64,000 nt of DNA from JAJDAT01 sp964570665. GTDB taxonomy: Bacteria > Nitrospinota > Nitrospinia > Nitrospinales > JAJDAT01. A program made the translations under genes and the position numbers. The stretch is from positions 186,001 through 250,000 of the forward strand of contig CAZMZH010000004.1 in the NCBI GenBank assembly GCA_964570665.1, in the 5' to 3' direction. Shown in pieces: positions 17,901-26,531 of this stretch. The notes under the pieces were generated by a model, which was not told where the DNA came from, made no database searches, and saw only the letters and a program-made list of their open reading frames with translations. How positions within the stretch are numbered: position 1 is the stretch's first letter; each line of letters starts with the position of its first letter.

Positions 17901-18286
17901 ACTCTCATTACTTAATCACCTGCAACGGCCGCCCGGTTCCTTTACGATCCACCGGACAAAACGGGGTTTATGTGGCGGGTATCCGGTATAAAGCTTGGGC
18001 TCCGCCATCTTGTCTGCATTCTACCTTGCCCATACACACGCCGTTAGTTATTGACATAATCGACAGGCGTTACGAACGATCTATTGGCGGTTGTACTTAC
18101 TACGTAACTCATCCAGGCGGGAGGCATTACGAAAAAATCCCCGTTAACGAAAGCGAAGCCGAATCCCGACTTTCTTCCCGATTCCAAGCAATGGGTCATT
18201 CGCCCGGACAGCGCATTATTCCCGCTACGGAAAACAATAAAGACTTCCCCTACACACTGGATTTAAGACGAAGCCCTGTTTATTAA
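14996..18286 (+). CDS. Transglutaminase-like protein with DUF2126 C-terminal region
   Basis: This 1096-residue protein is the usual size for the family. Residues 1-290 form a bacterial transglutaminase N domain and core with triad Cys180 (GSCRDMAW), His232 (LHAWTEVY) and Asp248 (GLDPTSGN). The remaining ~800 residues are DUF2126, starting near LTMGGEPTFVSLEDLEGE and including FLLDGRRVGTGGGNH. No signal peptide is seen. In many bacteria this gene is found with circularly permuted ATP-grasp, alpha-E and a second transglutaminase, as here; the set is predicted to ligate and trim amino acids on a peptide or protein. That role is known only from comparative genomics. Confidence 0.92.
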   Translation: MKTQIALHHLTKYKYDRLVQLGPQIVRLRPAPHARTHINSYSLKINVEKHFLHWQQDPFGNYLARILIPEKVKEFQVEVDLVAEIQAFNPFDFFHEEYAEKFPFKYEESLAEELGPYLEIKDKGKLLIEFLKTVDSKKMETNAFLVSVNQKINKLLKYIVRMEPGVQTCEETLKLKSGSCRDMAWLLCQVLRHLGLASRFTSGYLIQLKPDQLPLDTLAGSDTDFTDFTDLHAWTEVYLPGAGWVGLDPTSGNLASEGHIPLCCTPNPSSAAPITGVLGPCETTFEHKMHFTRIKEDLKLTKPYSQRVWNEIDQIGQQVDQDLAAKGVQLTMGGEPTFVSLEDLEGEEWHFTAMGPNKRKLGKDLLLRLRDQFSPGSVLHFGQGKWYPGEIMPRWSLNCFWRKDGVPIWGNISLLADIDKNYNHDAETAQIFILELARQLGIPSNFIIPAREDAVYHLWKENRLPQEGEVLKADLFEKTERERLHKLLDKNLSEPIGYVLPLLFSVKFKRWISSSWNFRNDRLILTPGDSPMGLRLPFNSLTQKKVVEEQNPPERSPFELIPDLPTFKDSSQAPDLKKQKELEITHPKDETVGLIRPALCVESRDGLLHIFLPPTTLVENFLDLVSAIEKTSKSLDIPIVLEGYEPPNDLRISNFKVTPDPGVIEVNVQPSGSWEELKNIINTVYEEARLSKLSTDKFLLDGRRVGTGGGNHITIGGSTPEDSPFLKRPDMLRSIVAFWQNHPSLSYLFSSMFIGPTSQSPRIDEARLDSLYELEIAFQQTPEFGESPYWLVDRLFRNILVDITGNTHRAEICIDKLYSPDSDRGRLGLVELRGFEMSPHPQMNLLQALLVRACVSAFWTTPYRQKPVRWGTELHDRFMLPHYLWEDLSDVVNSLNIAGYDFKLDWFLPFRDFRFPYYGSTRIDQIQLELRMALEPWNVLGEEMYQGSVSRSVDSSVERLQLKVEGYNDSHYLITCNGRPVPLRSTGQNGVYVAGIRYKAWAPPSCLHSTLPIHTPLVIDIIDRRYERSIGGCTYYVTHPGGRHYEKIPVNESEAESRLSSRFQAMGHSPGQRIIPATENNKDFPYTLDLRRSPVY

Positions 18287-18291
18287 GGGGA

Positions 18292-18395
18292 GTAGTTTTG
18301 TTAAATCAAGGCGAGATCCGAAGTTTATCCTGAGCTTGTCGAAGGACCTACATATCGCCTTTGGAAGACACGCAAAGGTACTCTTTTGATTTAGC
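18292..18395. repeat. Dispersed palindromic intergenic repeat, long copy
   Basis: The copy follows the DUF2126 gene. The left part GTTAAATCAAGGCGAGATCC, the core TTTATCCTGAGCTTGTCGAA and the right part with GGAAGACACGCAA and TTTTGATTTA all match the copy at 60895-61050 in the same order, so the element is about 100 bp long. It may serve as a bidirectional transcript end between convergent genes. Confidence 0.7.
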
Positions 18396-18452
18396 GTTCA
18401 ATAGAATCTCCAAAAAAAAGCATGCTCTCACTCCCCACTCACGCCACAAGGT

Positions 18453-19442
18453 CTATTGCGCCTGCGATCCATAACTTCGGATATTGGAGATGGGTTTCGG
18501 TTCAAAAAAATTTTCAAAAATCTTATTACCCAATCCATTCAGGTCTGATTGCACATCGTCCAAAAAATTATGTAGTCCATCAATCATAATTTCGTTAGCG
18601 CTGGAACGGGCAATCTTGGAAGAAATTTTTTCGATTTCTTGATCCAAATCGCTTTTGTAAGGTCCTGGAGTAGTCCCCATTATTTTAAATATCGCCTTTT
18701 CAGTTTGCATAACGCAATACAAAATGGATCTGGGAAACTCTTTATCAAACACCAGAAAACTGACAATATTCTGAGGACTAATTTGATTAAATTTTTTGCG
18801 ATACATTTCAAATGAACTAGTAGATTTCAATAATGCCGTCCATTGCACATTATCCAAAGTAGACCCTATATAATCCAATCGCGGCAATATGATGAAATAT
18901 TTAACGTCAAGTATGCGCGATGTTTTATCCGCGCGTTCTAAAAACTTCCCCAGCTGAGCAAAATACCAGGCTTCTCCGTGGGACATAGCCGAATATCCAA
19001 TCCCAGAAATCAAATGGCACGCCATTTTTATATCGGTATAAAATTGGTGCGGTTCTTTTGCCGCTTTCTTACTCGCTCCCGTTCCCTTTAGATTAATATA
19101 AAGCCTGTTTATTTGTTCCCACATTTCTGAAGGTATTACTTCTCTGACCGACCTTGCGTTTTCTCTAGCTGCGGTAAGGCAGGAGTTTATCGAATTCCCA
19201 TATTTCCCGTCGAAAGTGTGGAAATGTATCACATTCTCGCGCGTGGGGTCTCCATAACGTTCTTTAAAATATTCTTCATCCCCTGTAATACTGATGAGAG
19301 GCCGCCAAGCATGCGGGTCGTCGCGCATGGGAGGTAGATCCAAAATCATATTCAATTGAGTGTCTATTAAACGAGCGGTATTCTCCACCCTTTCTAAATA
19401 GCGGCTCATCCAATAAATAGAGTTGGCGACTCGACTTAACAT
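18453..19442 (-). CDS. Alpha-E domain-containing protein
   Basis: This 329-residue, all-helical protein begins with the family signature MLSRVANSIYWMSRYLERVE and contains AHREN-type Glu/Arg-rich helices (RENARSVREV; FLERADKTSRILD). Alpha-E proteins (formerly DUF403) are always found with circularly permuted ATP-grasp and transglutaminase genes and are thought to assist or modify the ligase product; no biochemical role is proven. It is the second gene of an operon, 22 bp after the ATP-grasp gene. Confidence 0.93.
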   Translation of the reverse strand: MLSRVANSIYWMSRYLERVENTARLIDTQLNMILDLPPMRDDPHAWRPLISITGDEEYFKERYGDPTRENVIHFHTFDGKYGNSINSCLTAARENARSVREVIPSEMWEQINRLYINLKGTGASKKAAKEPHQFYTDIKMACHLISGIGYSAMSHGEAWYFAQLGKFLERADKTSRILDVKYFIILPRLDYIGSTLDNVQWTALLKSTSSFEMYRKKFNQISPQNIVSFLVFDKEFPRSILYCVMQTEKAIFKIMGTTPGPYKSDLDQEIEKISSKIARSSANEIMIDGLHNFLDDVQSDLNGLGNKIFENFFEPKPISNIRSYGSQAQ

Positions 19443-19464
19443 GAGTTTACTTTTATTTCAAAAT

Positions 19465-20925
19465 TCATGGTTTAAACATTGACGAACTATTGATATCGCT
19501 CAACACCCAGGTATCTTTACTGCCTCCCCCTTGGGAAGAATTAACAACCAGCGAACCTTTCTTAAGGGCGACTCGCGTTAACCCGCCGGGTAGAACATAA
19601 ATATCCTCTCCATATAATACAAAAGGACGTAAATCAATATGCCGTCCTTCGAAACGATCCTTTTCAATAACCGGAACCCGTGAAAGCATGATTACCGGTT
19701 GCGCTATATAATCCCGAGGATTGGCCTTAATGTTTTCTACCATTTGCTTTTGTTCTTTGAGAGAAGAAGCGGGACCAATCAACATTCCATACCCGCCAGA
19801 ACCGTGAGTGGTTTTGACGACATAATCTTTGATGTTATCGATAACTTGTTGCCGATCTTTTTTATTTTCGCAAATTAAAGTCGGCACGTTGGGTAGTAAC
19901 GCCTCTTCGCCGGTATAATATTTGATAATCTCGGGAACAAAGGCATAAATTGCCTTATCGTCGGCAATACCGGCGCCGGGCGCATTAGCCATCGCAACCT
20001 TACCCGCTCGATACGATTTCATAATACCTGGAACGCCTAACATTGAATCCGAACGAAAGACTGTTGGGTCCAAAAAATCGTCGTCGATCCTTCTATAAAC
20101 CGCGTCTACCCGTTCGAACCCTTTGGTTGTTCGCATATAAACAAAGTCGTCCATCACCACTAAATCTTGGCCTTCGACTAACTCTTCTCCCATCTGCTGC
20201 GCTAAAAAAGAATGCTCAAAATATGCCGAGTTATGAATACCCGGCGTCAAAACGGCTATGTTCGGCTTTTCGATAACTTCCGGAATCAAATGTCTAAGGG
20301 TTGCGGCGAGTCGGCTCGAATAGTCTTCGACAGGCCGGATTGGAAGCGCTTCAAACACTACGGGAAGAGTTTGTTTCAATACTCGACGATTTCCCAATAC
20401 GTAGGAAACGCCAGAAGGACAGCGTAGATTATCTTCAAGAACGTAAAATTGTCCGTCTCTATCGCGAATTAAATCTATACCGCTAATATGGCACCAAATT
20501 CCTTTGGGCGGCTTTAAACCTTCGCATTCTTTACGATATGCTATTGAGGAAAGAATCATTTCTTTGGGAATAATCCCGTCTTTAATGATTTTTTGCTCGT
20601 TATAAACGTCGTCAATAAATTTATTTAAAGCGTAAACGCGTTGTTTGATTCCGCGATCAATCAAATCCCAATCTTTAGCGTTCACAATTCTCGGAATAAT
20701 ATCAAAGGGAAAAACTTTTTCTAAACCCTTTTGATCCCCATAAACACCGAAGGTAATCCCCATTTGCATAAAAGCAGCTTCGGCCGCTTTTTGCCTGCTG
20801 ACCAATTCGCTCTTTGAGAGTTGATGAAGCCGATCAATAACCTTTTCCGCCCAAGGCCAAGGTCGGCCTTTTGATTCAAAGTATTCGTCAAAAAACTCTT
20901 CAGGTTCGTAATAGGAAAACTTCAT
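19465..20925 (-). CDS. Circularly permuted type 2 ATP-grasp protein
   Basis: This 486-residue protein has the order of motifs of the circularly permuted ATP-grasp family: an N-terminal helical lead with YEPEEFFDE, then GIDLIRDRDGQFYVLEDNLR, NAPGAGIADDKAIYAFVPEI, the ATP-binding segment KTTHGSGGYGMLIGP, and a C-terminal basic PFVLYGEDIYVLPGGLTRVA. The family is predicted to form amide bonds between amino acids or on a peptide. It leads a two-gene operon with the alpha-E protein, facing the DUF2126 gene. Confidence 0.94.
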   Translation of the reverse strand: MKFSYYEPEEFFDEYFESKGRPWPWAEKVIDRLHQLSKSELVSRQKAAEAAFMQMGITFGVYGDQKGLEKVFPFDIIPRIVNAKDWDLIDRGIKQRVYALNKFIDDVYNEQKIIKDGIIPKEMILSSIAYRKECEGLKPPKGIWCHISGIDLIRDRDGQFYVLEDNLRCPSGVSYVLGNRRVLKQTLPVVFEALPIRPVEDYSSRLAATLRHLIPEVIEKPNIAVLTPGIHNSAYFEHSFLAQQMGEELVEGQDLVVMDDFVYMRTTKGFERVDAVYRRIDDDFLDPTVFRSDSMLGVPGIMKSYRAGKVAMANAPGAGIADDKAIYAFVPEIIKYYTGEEALLPNVPTLICENKKDRQQVIDNIKDYVVKTTHGSGGYGMLIGPASSLKEQKQMVENIKANPRDYIAQPVIMLSRVPVIEKDRFEGRHIDLRPFVLYGEDIYVLPGGLTRVALKKGSLVVNSSQGGGSKDTWVLSDINSSSMFKP

Positions 20926-21158
20926 ACGAGTTTATTTCCAAAGCGGTTGTTTAAATTATCAGGATAGTTATTCCCTAAACCGGGAACCATTGTAGCAAAT
21001 TAAATCGTTAAGATCCTTTTAGTCTCAATTGTTCATTCAGTTCAAAATAAAAAAAAAATTGATCAATTTTTCGGCGAATTTTGGGAATAAATTGAAAGAT
21101 TAAAACATCTAAATAATAGAGGGAGGGTAAAAGGTCAACCTAAACTAAGGTGGTCGCC

Positions 21159-21296
21159 ATGAGCATTCGATACTTTACTAAAATTAAGAATAAAGAAGAA
21201 CTGGAAAAGGAAGAGCATTTCTTCCATCAATTGTATCGAGTTTTTTGGTTTCTCATCATGACGATTACCCTGACTTTTCTGTTCATCGTCCTTTGA
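21159..21296 (+). CDS. 45-residue single-TM protein
   Basis: ATG 21159 is preceded by AAGGTGG at 5-bp spacing and the frame ends TGA at 21296. The peptide has a charged N-terminal helix (KNKEELEKEEHFFHQLYR) and one membrane helix (VFWFLIMTITLTFLFIVL) at the C-terminus, so it is probably tail-anchored or N-in. No family is recognised. A perfect hairpin terminator follows 20 bp later, which makes a small independent gene likely. Confidence 0.6.
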   Translation: MSIRYFTKIKNKEELEKEEHFFHQLYRVFWFLIMTITLTFLFIVL

Positions 21297-21316
21297 ACAG
21301 AAAGGTTCTCTTCCCC

Positions 21317-21350
21317 GGCCCAGCGTTCCCTAACCGCTGGGCCTTTTTTT
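21317..21350 (+). terminator. Strong Rho-independent terminator
   Basis: GGCCCAGCG (21317-21325) pairs perfectly with CGCTGGGCC (21335-21343), with loop TTCCCTAAC, followed by seven T. The stem and most of the loop recur at 35720-35752. Confidence 0.92.
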
Positions 21351-21368
21351 ATAATCATATTAAATTTT

Positions 21369-22169
21369 TTATTTTGCTAAGGTTCGGATGTAAAGTATCA
21401 ATTTCCATATTTGGTCGTCGTTTAAATCCAAAAATGCAGGCATCCCCGACCCTTCAGACCCGTTAGTGATGACCCCAAATAATTGACCGTCTGGGATATC
21501 TTGCATAGTCTCTTTACAGGAAAAGTTTCTTGGAGGAGGATTCAAGGTTCCAGCCATGATACCCCGACCATCCCCCGATCCGTGACACATCGTACACGAG
21601 GGCTGGACTTCTAATTGGAATAAATGACGTCCCATTTCAATATTATCTGGAGTATTTTTCAACGGATTGGTTTGGCTATAAAGAGGTTCGGGAACTTTCA
21701 TGGTTTTTCTTGGTTGAGGACATTCAGACGCCAATCCATCCATGGAATATCCGCCATGCATTCTTCCGTGTCGCATACCTCCCCTCCTGCCATGCCTCAT
21801 TCCATGCATCCCTGTATGCCTACTTCCGTTTCCCCGTTTCCCTCTAATTTGAGTCGTTGACGCTTCGCCTTGAATTTTCTCAAAAGATTCCCGCAAATTC
21901 TGTAGCGATTTCTCCATTTGATTAATTGCCTTATCCATTTTATCGAACGTATTATCCTGCTGTACACCCATACCGTTTTCTTCTAAGTTAAAACGTTGTA
22001 CCAATTTTTCATATTCTTTATCAATTTTAACGCCGCTCTTATCGCCAGTATATGGAGAAAACGCTTTAGCGTTGACAAACGATGCGTTAAGTAAAAACCA
22101 ACAAAATGTTAAAAATATCGGAAACATTTTTCTAATATAATTTTTAATATTAAACGATTGAAAATTCAT
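21369..22169 (-). CDS. Cytochrome c (one haem) with His/Arg/Gly/Met-rich linker
   Basis: ATG 22169 is chosen because AGGTG lies 8 bp upstream; a TTG 15 bp earlier overlaps that site. The 266-residue precursor has a signal peptide ending near VNA-KA, a coiled-coil-like region, a low-complexity linker with TGMHGMRHGRRGGMRHGRMH, then a C-terminal class I cytochrome c domain with CTMCHG and the likely axial Met in GSGMPAF. It acts in the periplasm as an electron carrier. The linker's repeated His and Met could bind metal, but this is inference. It is probably co-transcribed with the small gene just upstream. Confidence 0.85.
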   Translation of the reverse strand: MNFQSFNIKNYIRKMFPIFLTFCWFLLNASFVNAKAFSPYTGDKSGVKIDKEYEKLVQRFNLEENGMGVQQDNTFDKMDKAINQMEKSLQNLRESFEKIQGEASTTQIRGKRGNGSRHTGMHGMRHGRRGGMRHGRMHGGYSMDGLASECPQPRKTMKVPEPLYSQTNPLKNTPDNIEMGRHLFQLEVQPSCTMCHGSGDGRGIMAGTLNPPPRNFSCKETMQDIPDGQLFGVITNGSEGSGMPAFLDLNDDQIWKLILYIRTLAK

Positions 22170-22204
22170 CGATGAACACCTCAATAGTTAAATAAATTCC
22201 CCAA

Positions 22205-22360
22205 TTAAGCCATTTCAATTAATCCTAATCCTATTGCCAAGGCTCCAAGACCAGCTATAAACATACCAAGCTCTCCGGGAATCAACATCCCAATTATAAA
22301 AAGTAAGCCCCCAGCAATGACTCTTAAGAATCTTCCTGTGTTTTTTCCGCAATTAATCAC
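22205..22360 (-). CDS. 51-residue DUF2892/YgaP-like membrane protein
   Basis: GTG at 22358-22360 has a near-perfect GGAGGAG ribosome site 2-9 bp upstream; the frame ends TAA at 22205. The peptide begins INCGKNTGRFLRVIAGGLLF and continues as two short hydrophobic segments with Gly-rich turns, resembling the DUF2892 (YgaP-type transmembrane) family. It lies 35 bp upstream of the cytochrome gene on the same strand. It is small and starts with GTG, so it is easily missed. Confidence 0.7.
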   Translation of the reverse strand: MINCGKNTGRFLRVIAGGLLFIIGMLIPGELGMFIAGLGALAIGLGLIEMA

Positions 22361-22644
22361 GATCTCCTCCTTGCAAAGATTGTCGATTATGCTAAAAACT
22401 TCAAATGGAGTTTCATGACAATAAAATCAGACTTCATCAATTCCTTTCTGCTTTAACTAAAAAATGCCTCCTATATATAAGATTCTTCAGACTAATCAGT
22501 TATTCCATGAAACCAGCAATCTTTTTTAAATAAAAGTGGATGCGTCACAATTCGAAAGTTCCTTTGACGCAACTTAAGACAAGTTAAAGTGGCTATAGAA
22601 AGGGAGTACTAATTAAGGGTTTTCTTTTCTCTTAGACGGGACAT

Positions 22645-23712
22645 TTACTTTAAATCTAAATTTTTTCCTAACTTCAATGCAATGCTGCGGAGTAGTTTTG
22701 GTTTATCGGTCACAATTCCATCCACTCCCAAACGAATTAAACACGTCATTTTATTTTCGTCGTTAAAATTCCAACTGAAAATTTTTATATTTTGAGAACC
22801 GCTCTTTCTGAAGTTATCTCTTAATTTAAAATCACGCGTCAATATGAACCGGTACACTATCCAAGGGTCTGGTTTAAATGGTTTAGAGGATTGTCTATAA
22901 ATTGGTAATCCAATACCAGAAAACTTATTATCTAAATCCATCGCGGTAGGAATGGTCGTGAACTGGTCGTAGTTCACTACGCCAATGGGTGGGATTTCTC
23001 TGTCATAAGAAAAATCAAACTCATTAAACTGTTTCTTCGCTAAATACAAATTTTTTTTACTTGAAATTGAAAATACTATTTGAAACTGTGGCTTTGGATG
23101 CGTTTTACTGAGTATTTTTTTTATGGCATCAAACATAAAAGGAACCAACCGACTTTCATCCTCTGGAATTTTTAACTTGAAAAAAACAAATTTAAGTTTG
23201 CCTTGACGCTTCGCCCATTCTATAAATTCCTTAAAAACTGGAATTGAAATTTTAGATTTAAAATTAGATTCTTTTTCAACATAACCGTAGCGTTTTCTAA
23301 ATTCGTTCAATGGGAGATTGCTGGTTTTTTTCCGCCATTGAGAATTTTTGGGAGGAGCAAAAGGTTTGAATTTAACGACTGACTCCCTACCTTCTTGCCT
23401 AATGAGAGCAATAGAGTCGTTTGGGTTCCAATCGTGCCATAGAATGATTTGTTTATCTTGAGTGAAAGAGAGATCGACTTGTAAGGCATTGGCTCCATCG
23501 TCTAAGGCTTGTTGAAAAGCGCGTAGAGTATTTTCTGGAAATTGGCTAGCCGCCCCTCTATGCGCCACGACTAAAAAGTTTTTCGGAGGAAACTCGGTAC
23601 CCATACGCACTGGGCATTTCGCAAAACTTTCGTTAATAACAAATATGGAATAAATTAAAACAAACCAAAAACAAACAATTGAATTAGTTATTTTTCTTCC
23701 TTTGTTTGTCAT
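22645..23712 (-). CDS. Secreted glycerophosphodiester phosphodiesterase family protein
   Basis: This 355-residue protein has an N-terminal hydrophobic signal sequence (ending near ESFA-KC) and a TIM-barrel GDPD domain: VAHRGAASQFPENT, LQVDLSFTQDKQIILWHDWN, and C-terminal VDGIVTDKP. The HRG, PENT and downstream Asp/His residues supply metal binding and catalysis. Known members hydrolyse glycerophosphodiesters to glycerol 3-phosphate and an alcohol. The expected export puts it in the periplasm or, if the Cys after the leader is a lipobox (not a good match), on the outer membrane. It appears to be monocistronic. Confidence 0.85.
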   Translation of the reverse strand: MTNKGRKITNSIVCFWFVLIYSIFVINESFAKCPVRMGTEFPPKNFLVVAHRGAASQFPENTLRAFQQALDDGANALQVDLSFTQDKQIILWHDWNPNDSIALIRQEGRESVVKFKPFAPPKNSQWRKKTSNLPLNEFRKRYGYVEKESNFKSKISIPVFKEFIEWAKRQGKLKFVFFKLKIPEDESRLVPFMFDAIKKILSKTHPKPQFQIVFSISSKKNLYLAKKQFNEFDFSYDREIPPIGVVNYDQFTTIPTAMDLDNKFSGIGLPIYRQSSKPFKPDPWIVYRFILTRDFKLRDNFRKSGSQNIKIFSWNFNDENKMTCLIRLGVDGIVTDKPKLLRSIALKLGKNLDLK

Positions 23713-24044
23713 AAATATTTTAGTTAATACTACCCAAAAAAAGAGTTAATCAAGTCGAGCATTCATCTTTTAGCGCTTGGCTCTCTTTATTTTACCTATT
23801 CATAGCGGTTCAATTAAAATACTAACAAACTAATACTAGAATAGGTCCCACAATTAATTTTTGTCGGCAAAAACTTAAATCCGCTAAAGCTATTTAACTT
23901 ATTCGCTAGACTATAAAATCTCGTGGATTTTAAACTCCTTATGAGCTATTCTTATAGGAAGTACTTGGTTAATCATTCCAATCGTTTGAATCCGCCTAAT
24001 TTTAAATCCTTAGTTTTATCTTCTAAAAAATATTAAGCCAGCCT
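23713..24044. other. Divergent intergenic region
   Basis: This 332-bp AT-rich stretch lies between the divergent GDPD and glgP genes. It must contain both promoters; I see no hairpin, operator or small gene in it. Confidence 0.5.
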
Positions 24045-26531
24045 ATGCAAGACGAAACCCAATATTTATGGGCAAAAAGCACTAGTATTGAGGCCCTTAA
24101 GCAGTCCTTCGAATTTCATTTAAAATATTCCTTAGCCGACGATAGACTATCTGCCACAAATATGGATCTCTACCACAGCCTCGCCCTTTCGGTTAGAGAT
24201 CGATTAATCGATAAATGGCTGCAAACCCAACATTTATATTACGATCAAGACGCCAAGCGGGTGTATTACCTATCTATGGAGTTTTTGGTTGGCCGTTGGC
24301 TAACTAACAGCTTGATCAATTTGGGTTTTTACGACGAATTTCAACATGCTCTGAACGACTTAGGGCTCGACTTGGATATCTTGGAAAAAATGGAAATAGA
24401 GGCCGGTCTGGGAAACGGTGGATTAGGACGTTTGGCATCTTGTTTCATGGAATCGCTAGCTACCTTAGGCATTCCCGCATGGGGCTATGGAATCCGTTAC
24501 GAATTTGGAATTTTTTATCAAAAAATAAAAAATGGATACCAAATTGAAGAAGCTGATAAATGGCTTCGACGCGGCAGTCCATGGGAAGTTCCGCGCCCTC
24601 GGTTCCTATATCCCGTTCGCTTTAACGGTCATGTAGAAACGCATCAAAATGGAAATGGGGAACTAGCCGCAAAATGGTCGAACTCTTCCGAAATTATGGC
24701 CATGCCTTATGATTTTCCAGTGCCGGGTTACAAAAATCAAATTGTGAATAATCTCCGGCTATGGAGCGCCCGCGCTACCGACGAGTTGAACTTGGATTAT
24801 TTTAATGTCGGGGATTATATTCAAGCTCTAAAAGACAAGCAAGAAACCGAAATCATTTCCAAAGTGCTTTATCCCAACGACTCGATAGAGCAAGGAAAAG
24901 AACTAAGACTCAAACAAGAATATTTCTTTGTATCGGCCTCTCTTCAGGACATTATCCGTAGATTTCAAAAAATCCATACTGATTTTGAAATATTTCCGGA
25001 TAAAGTTGCGATTCAGCTTAACGACACTCATCCCGCTTTGGCCATAGCCGAACTTATGCGGATCTTAATAGACGAAAATAAAATTCCATGGAAACAAGCG
25101 TGGAACATTACGGTAAAAACTTTTGGATTTACCAATCACACAACATTACCAGAAGCGTTGGAAAAATGGTCGGTCGATCTCTTAGGCCGATTGCTGCCAA
25201 GACACCTTCAAATAATTTACGAAATTAATAGCCAGTTTTTAGAACAAGTTAAAAAACAATTTCCTGGAGATCACGAGCGATTGAGGCGGATGTCACTAAT
25301 TGAAGAAGGATTTGTTAAATCTGTTCGGATGGCCCACTTGGCGATTATAGGCAGTCATTCCACTAACGGAGTTGCGGAAATTCATTCCAATATTTTAAAA
25401 GAAGAAGTTTTCTGCGATTTCGATGAAATGTTTCCAACTCGCTTTAAAAATATAACCAATGGCATCACTCAACGACGTTGGTTGAAAACGTGCAACCTAA
25501 GTTTGTCTAAACTCATCATGGAAGAAATTGGCGACGGGTGGGCCACAAATTTATGGGAACTGGAAAAACTGATCCCAAAAGCGGACGACCCCCAGTTCCA
25601 GGAACGTTGGAGACAATCCAAACGCAGTAATAAAGAAAATTTAGCCGATTATATTCATAAAAAACTTGGAATTCAAATTCGAACCGACTCCATCTTCGAC
25701 GTTCAGGTAAAACGGATACACGAGTATAAACGGCAACTACTCAATGTTATGCACGCAGCTTATCTTTATAATCAAATAAAAAAAGATCCAGGAAGCGTAT
25801 CTATTCCTCGAACCAAAATTTTTGCAGGCAAAGCCGCTCCAGCCTATTCCATGGCCAAATTAATCATTAAACTTATTAACTCGGTTGGCCAGAAAATAAA
25901 CGACGATCCAGACGTTTCGGATCTTTTAAAAGTCGTCTTTATTCCAAACTATTCCGTCAAAGTCGCCGAGAAAATAATTCCCGCTGCCGATTTATCGGAA
26001 CAGATCTCTACAGCCGGTATGGAAGCGTCAGGTACTGGAAACATGAAATTAGCCTTGAATGGAGCGTTAACTATTGGAACTCTTGACGGAGCCAATATCG
26101 AAATAAAAAGAGAAGTGGGAACCGAAAATATCTTTATCTTCGGCTTAACAGCCGAAGAAGTAAAAGCAAAACAGCCCGCTTATAACGCACGCGCGTATTA
26201 TCAGAACAACGAAGACATTAAAGAAATTTTAGATCAAATCGGAAATGGATTCTTTTCTCCCGAAAACCCAGAGTTATTCCGTCCCATAATAAATTACTTT
26301 TTAAATGAAAATGATCGATACTTACTTTTAGCCGATTTCGAATCTTATATCCGGTGTCAGGAAAGAGTTACGCAAGAATATCAAAATGTCGAAGTGTGGA
26401 CTCGTAAATCCATTCTCAACTCCGCTAATATGGGATTTTTTTCCAGCGATCGGTCCATTACCGAGTACGCGCGCGATATTTGGAACGTAAAAGCGCGAAA
26501 CAAGTTAAATCTACCTACCCCTACCAAATAA
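24045..26531 (+). CDS. glgP: Glycogen phosphorylase
   Basis: This 828-residue protein is full length for the GT35 family. It shows YYLSMEFLVGRWLTNSLINL, EAGLGNGGLGRLASCFMES, QLNDTHPALAIAELMRIL, and the pyridoxal-phosphate lysine in GTGNMKLALNGALTIGTLDG. It phosphorolyses alpha-1,4-glucan to glucose 1-phosphate in the cytoplasm. It faces the malQ-GH57-glgB-glgA group, and its last 21 bp overlap the 3' end of malQ on the other strand. Confidence 0.97.
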   Translation: MQDETQYLWAKSTSIEALKQSFEFHLKYSLADDRLSATNMDLYHSLALSVRDRLIDKWLQTQHLYYDQDAKRVYYLSMEFLVGRWLTNSLINLGFYDEFQHALNDLGLDLDILEKMEIEAGLGNGGLGRLASCFMESLATLGIPAWGYGIRYEFGIFYQKIKNGYQIEEADKWLRRGSPWEVPRPRFLYPVRFNGHVETHQNGNGELAAKWSNSSEIMAMPYDFPVPGYKNQIVNNLRLWSARATDELNLDYFNVGDYIQALKDKQETEIISKVLYPNDSIEQGKELRLKQEYFFVSASLQDIIRRFQKIHTDFEIFPDKVAIQLNDTHPALAIAELMRILIDENKIPWKQAWNITVKTFGFTNHTTLPEALEKWSVDLLGRLLPRHLQIIYEINSQFLEQVKKQFPGDHERLRRMSLIEEGFVKSVRMAHLAIIGSHSTNGVAEIHSNILKEEVFCDFDEMFPTRFKNITNGITQRRWLKTCNLSLSKLIMEEIGDGWATNLWELEKLIPKADDPQFQERWRQSKRSNKENLADYIHKKLGIQIRTDSIFDVQVKRIHEYKRQLLNVMHAAYLYNQIKKDPGSVSIPRTKIFAGKAAPAYSMAKLIIKLINSVGQKINDDPDVSDLLKVVFIPNYSVKVAEKIIPAADLSEQISTAGMEASGTGNMKLALNGALTIGTLDGANIEIKREVGTENIFIFGLTAEEVKAKQPAYNARAYYQNNEDIKEILDQIGNGFFSPENPELFRPIINYFLNENDRYLLLADFESYIRCQERVTQEYQNVEVWTRKSILNSANMGFFSSDRSITEYARDIWNVKARNKLNLPTPTK

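Noticed and set aside
22170..22184. Upstream TTG start for the cytochrome gene
   Set aside because: It overlaps the AGGTG site of the ATG at 22169.
26511..26531. 21-bp overlap of glgP and malQ
   Set aside because: The overlap is convergent and short, as is common at gene ends; both proteins are full length, so no frameshift is suspected.
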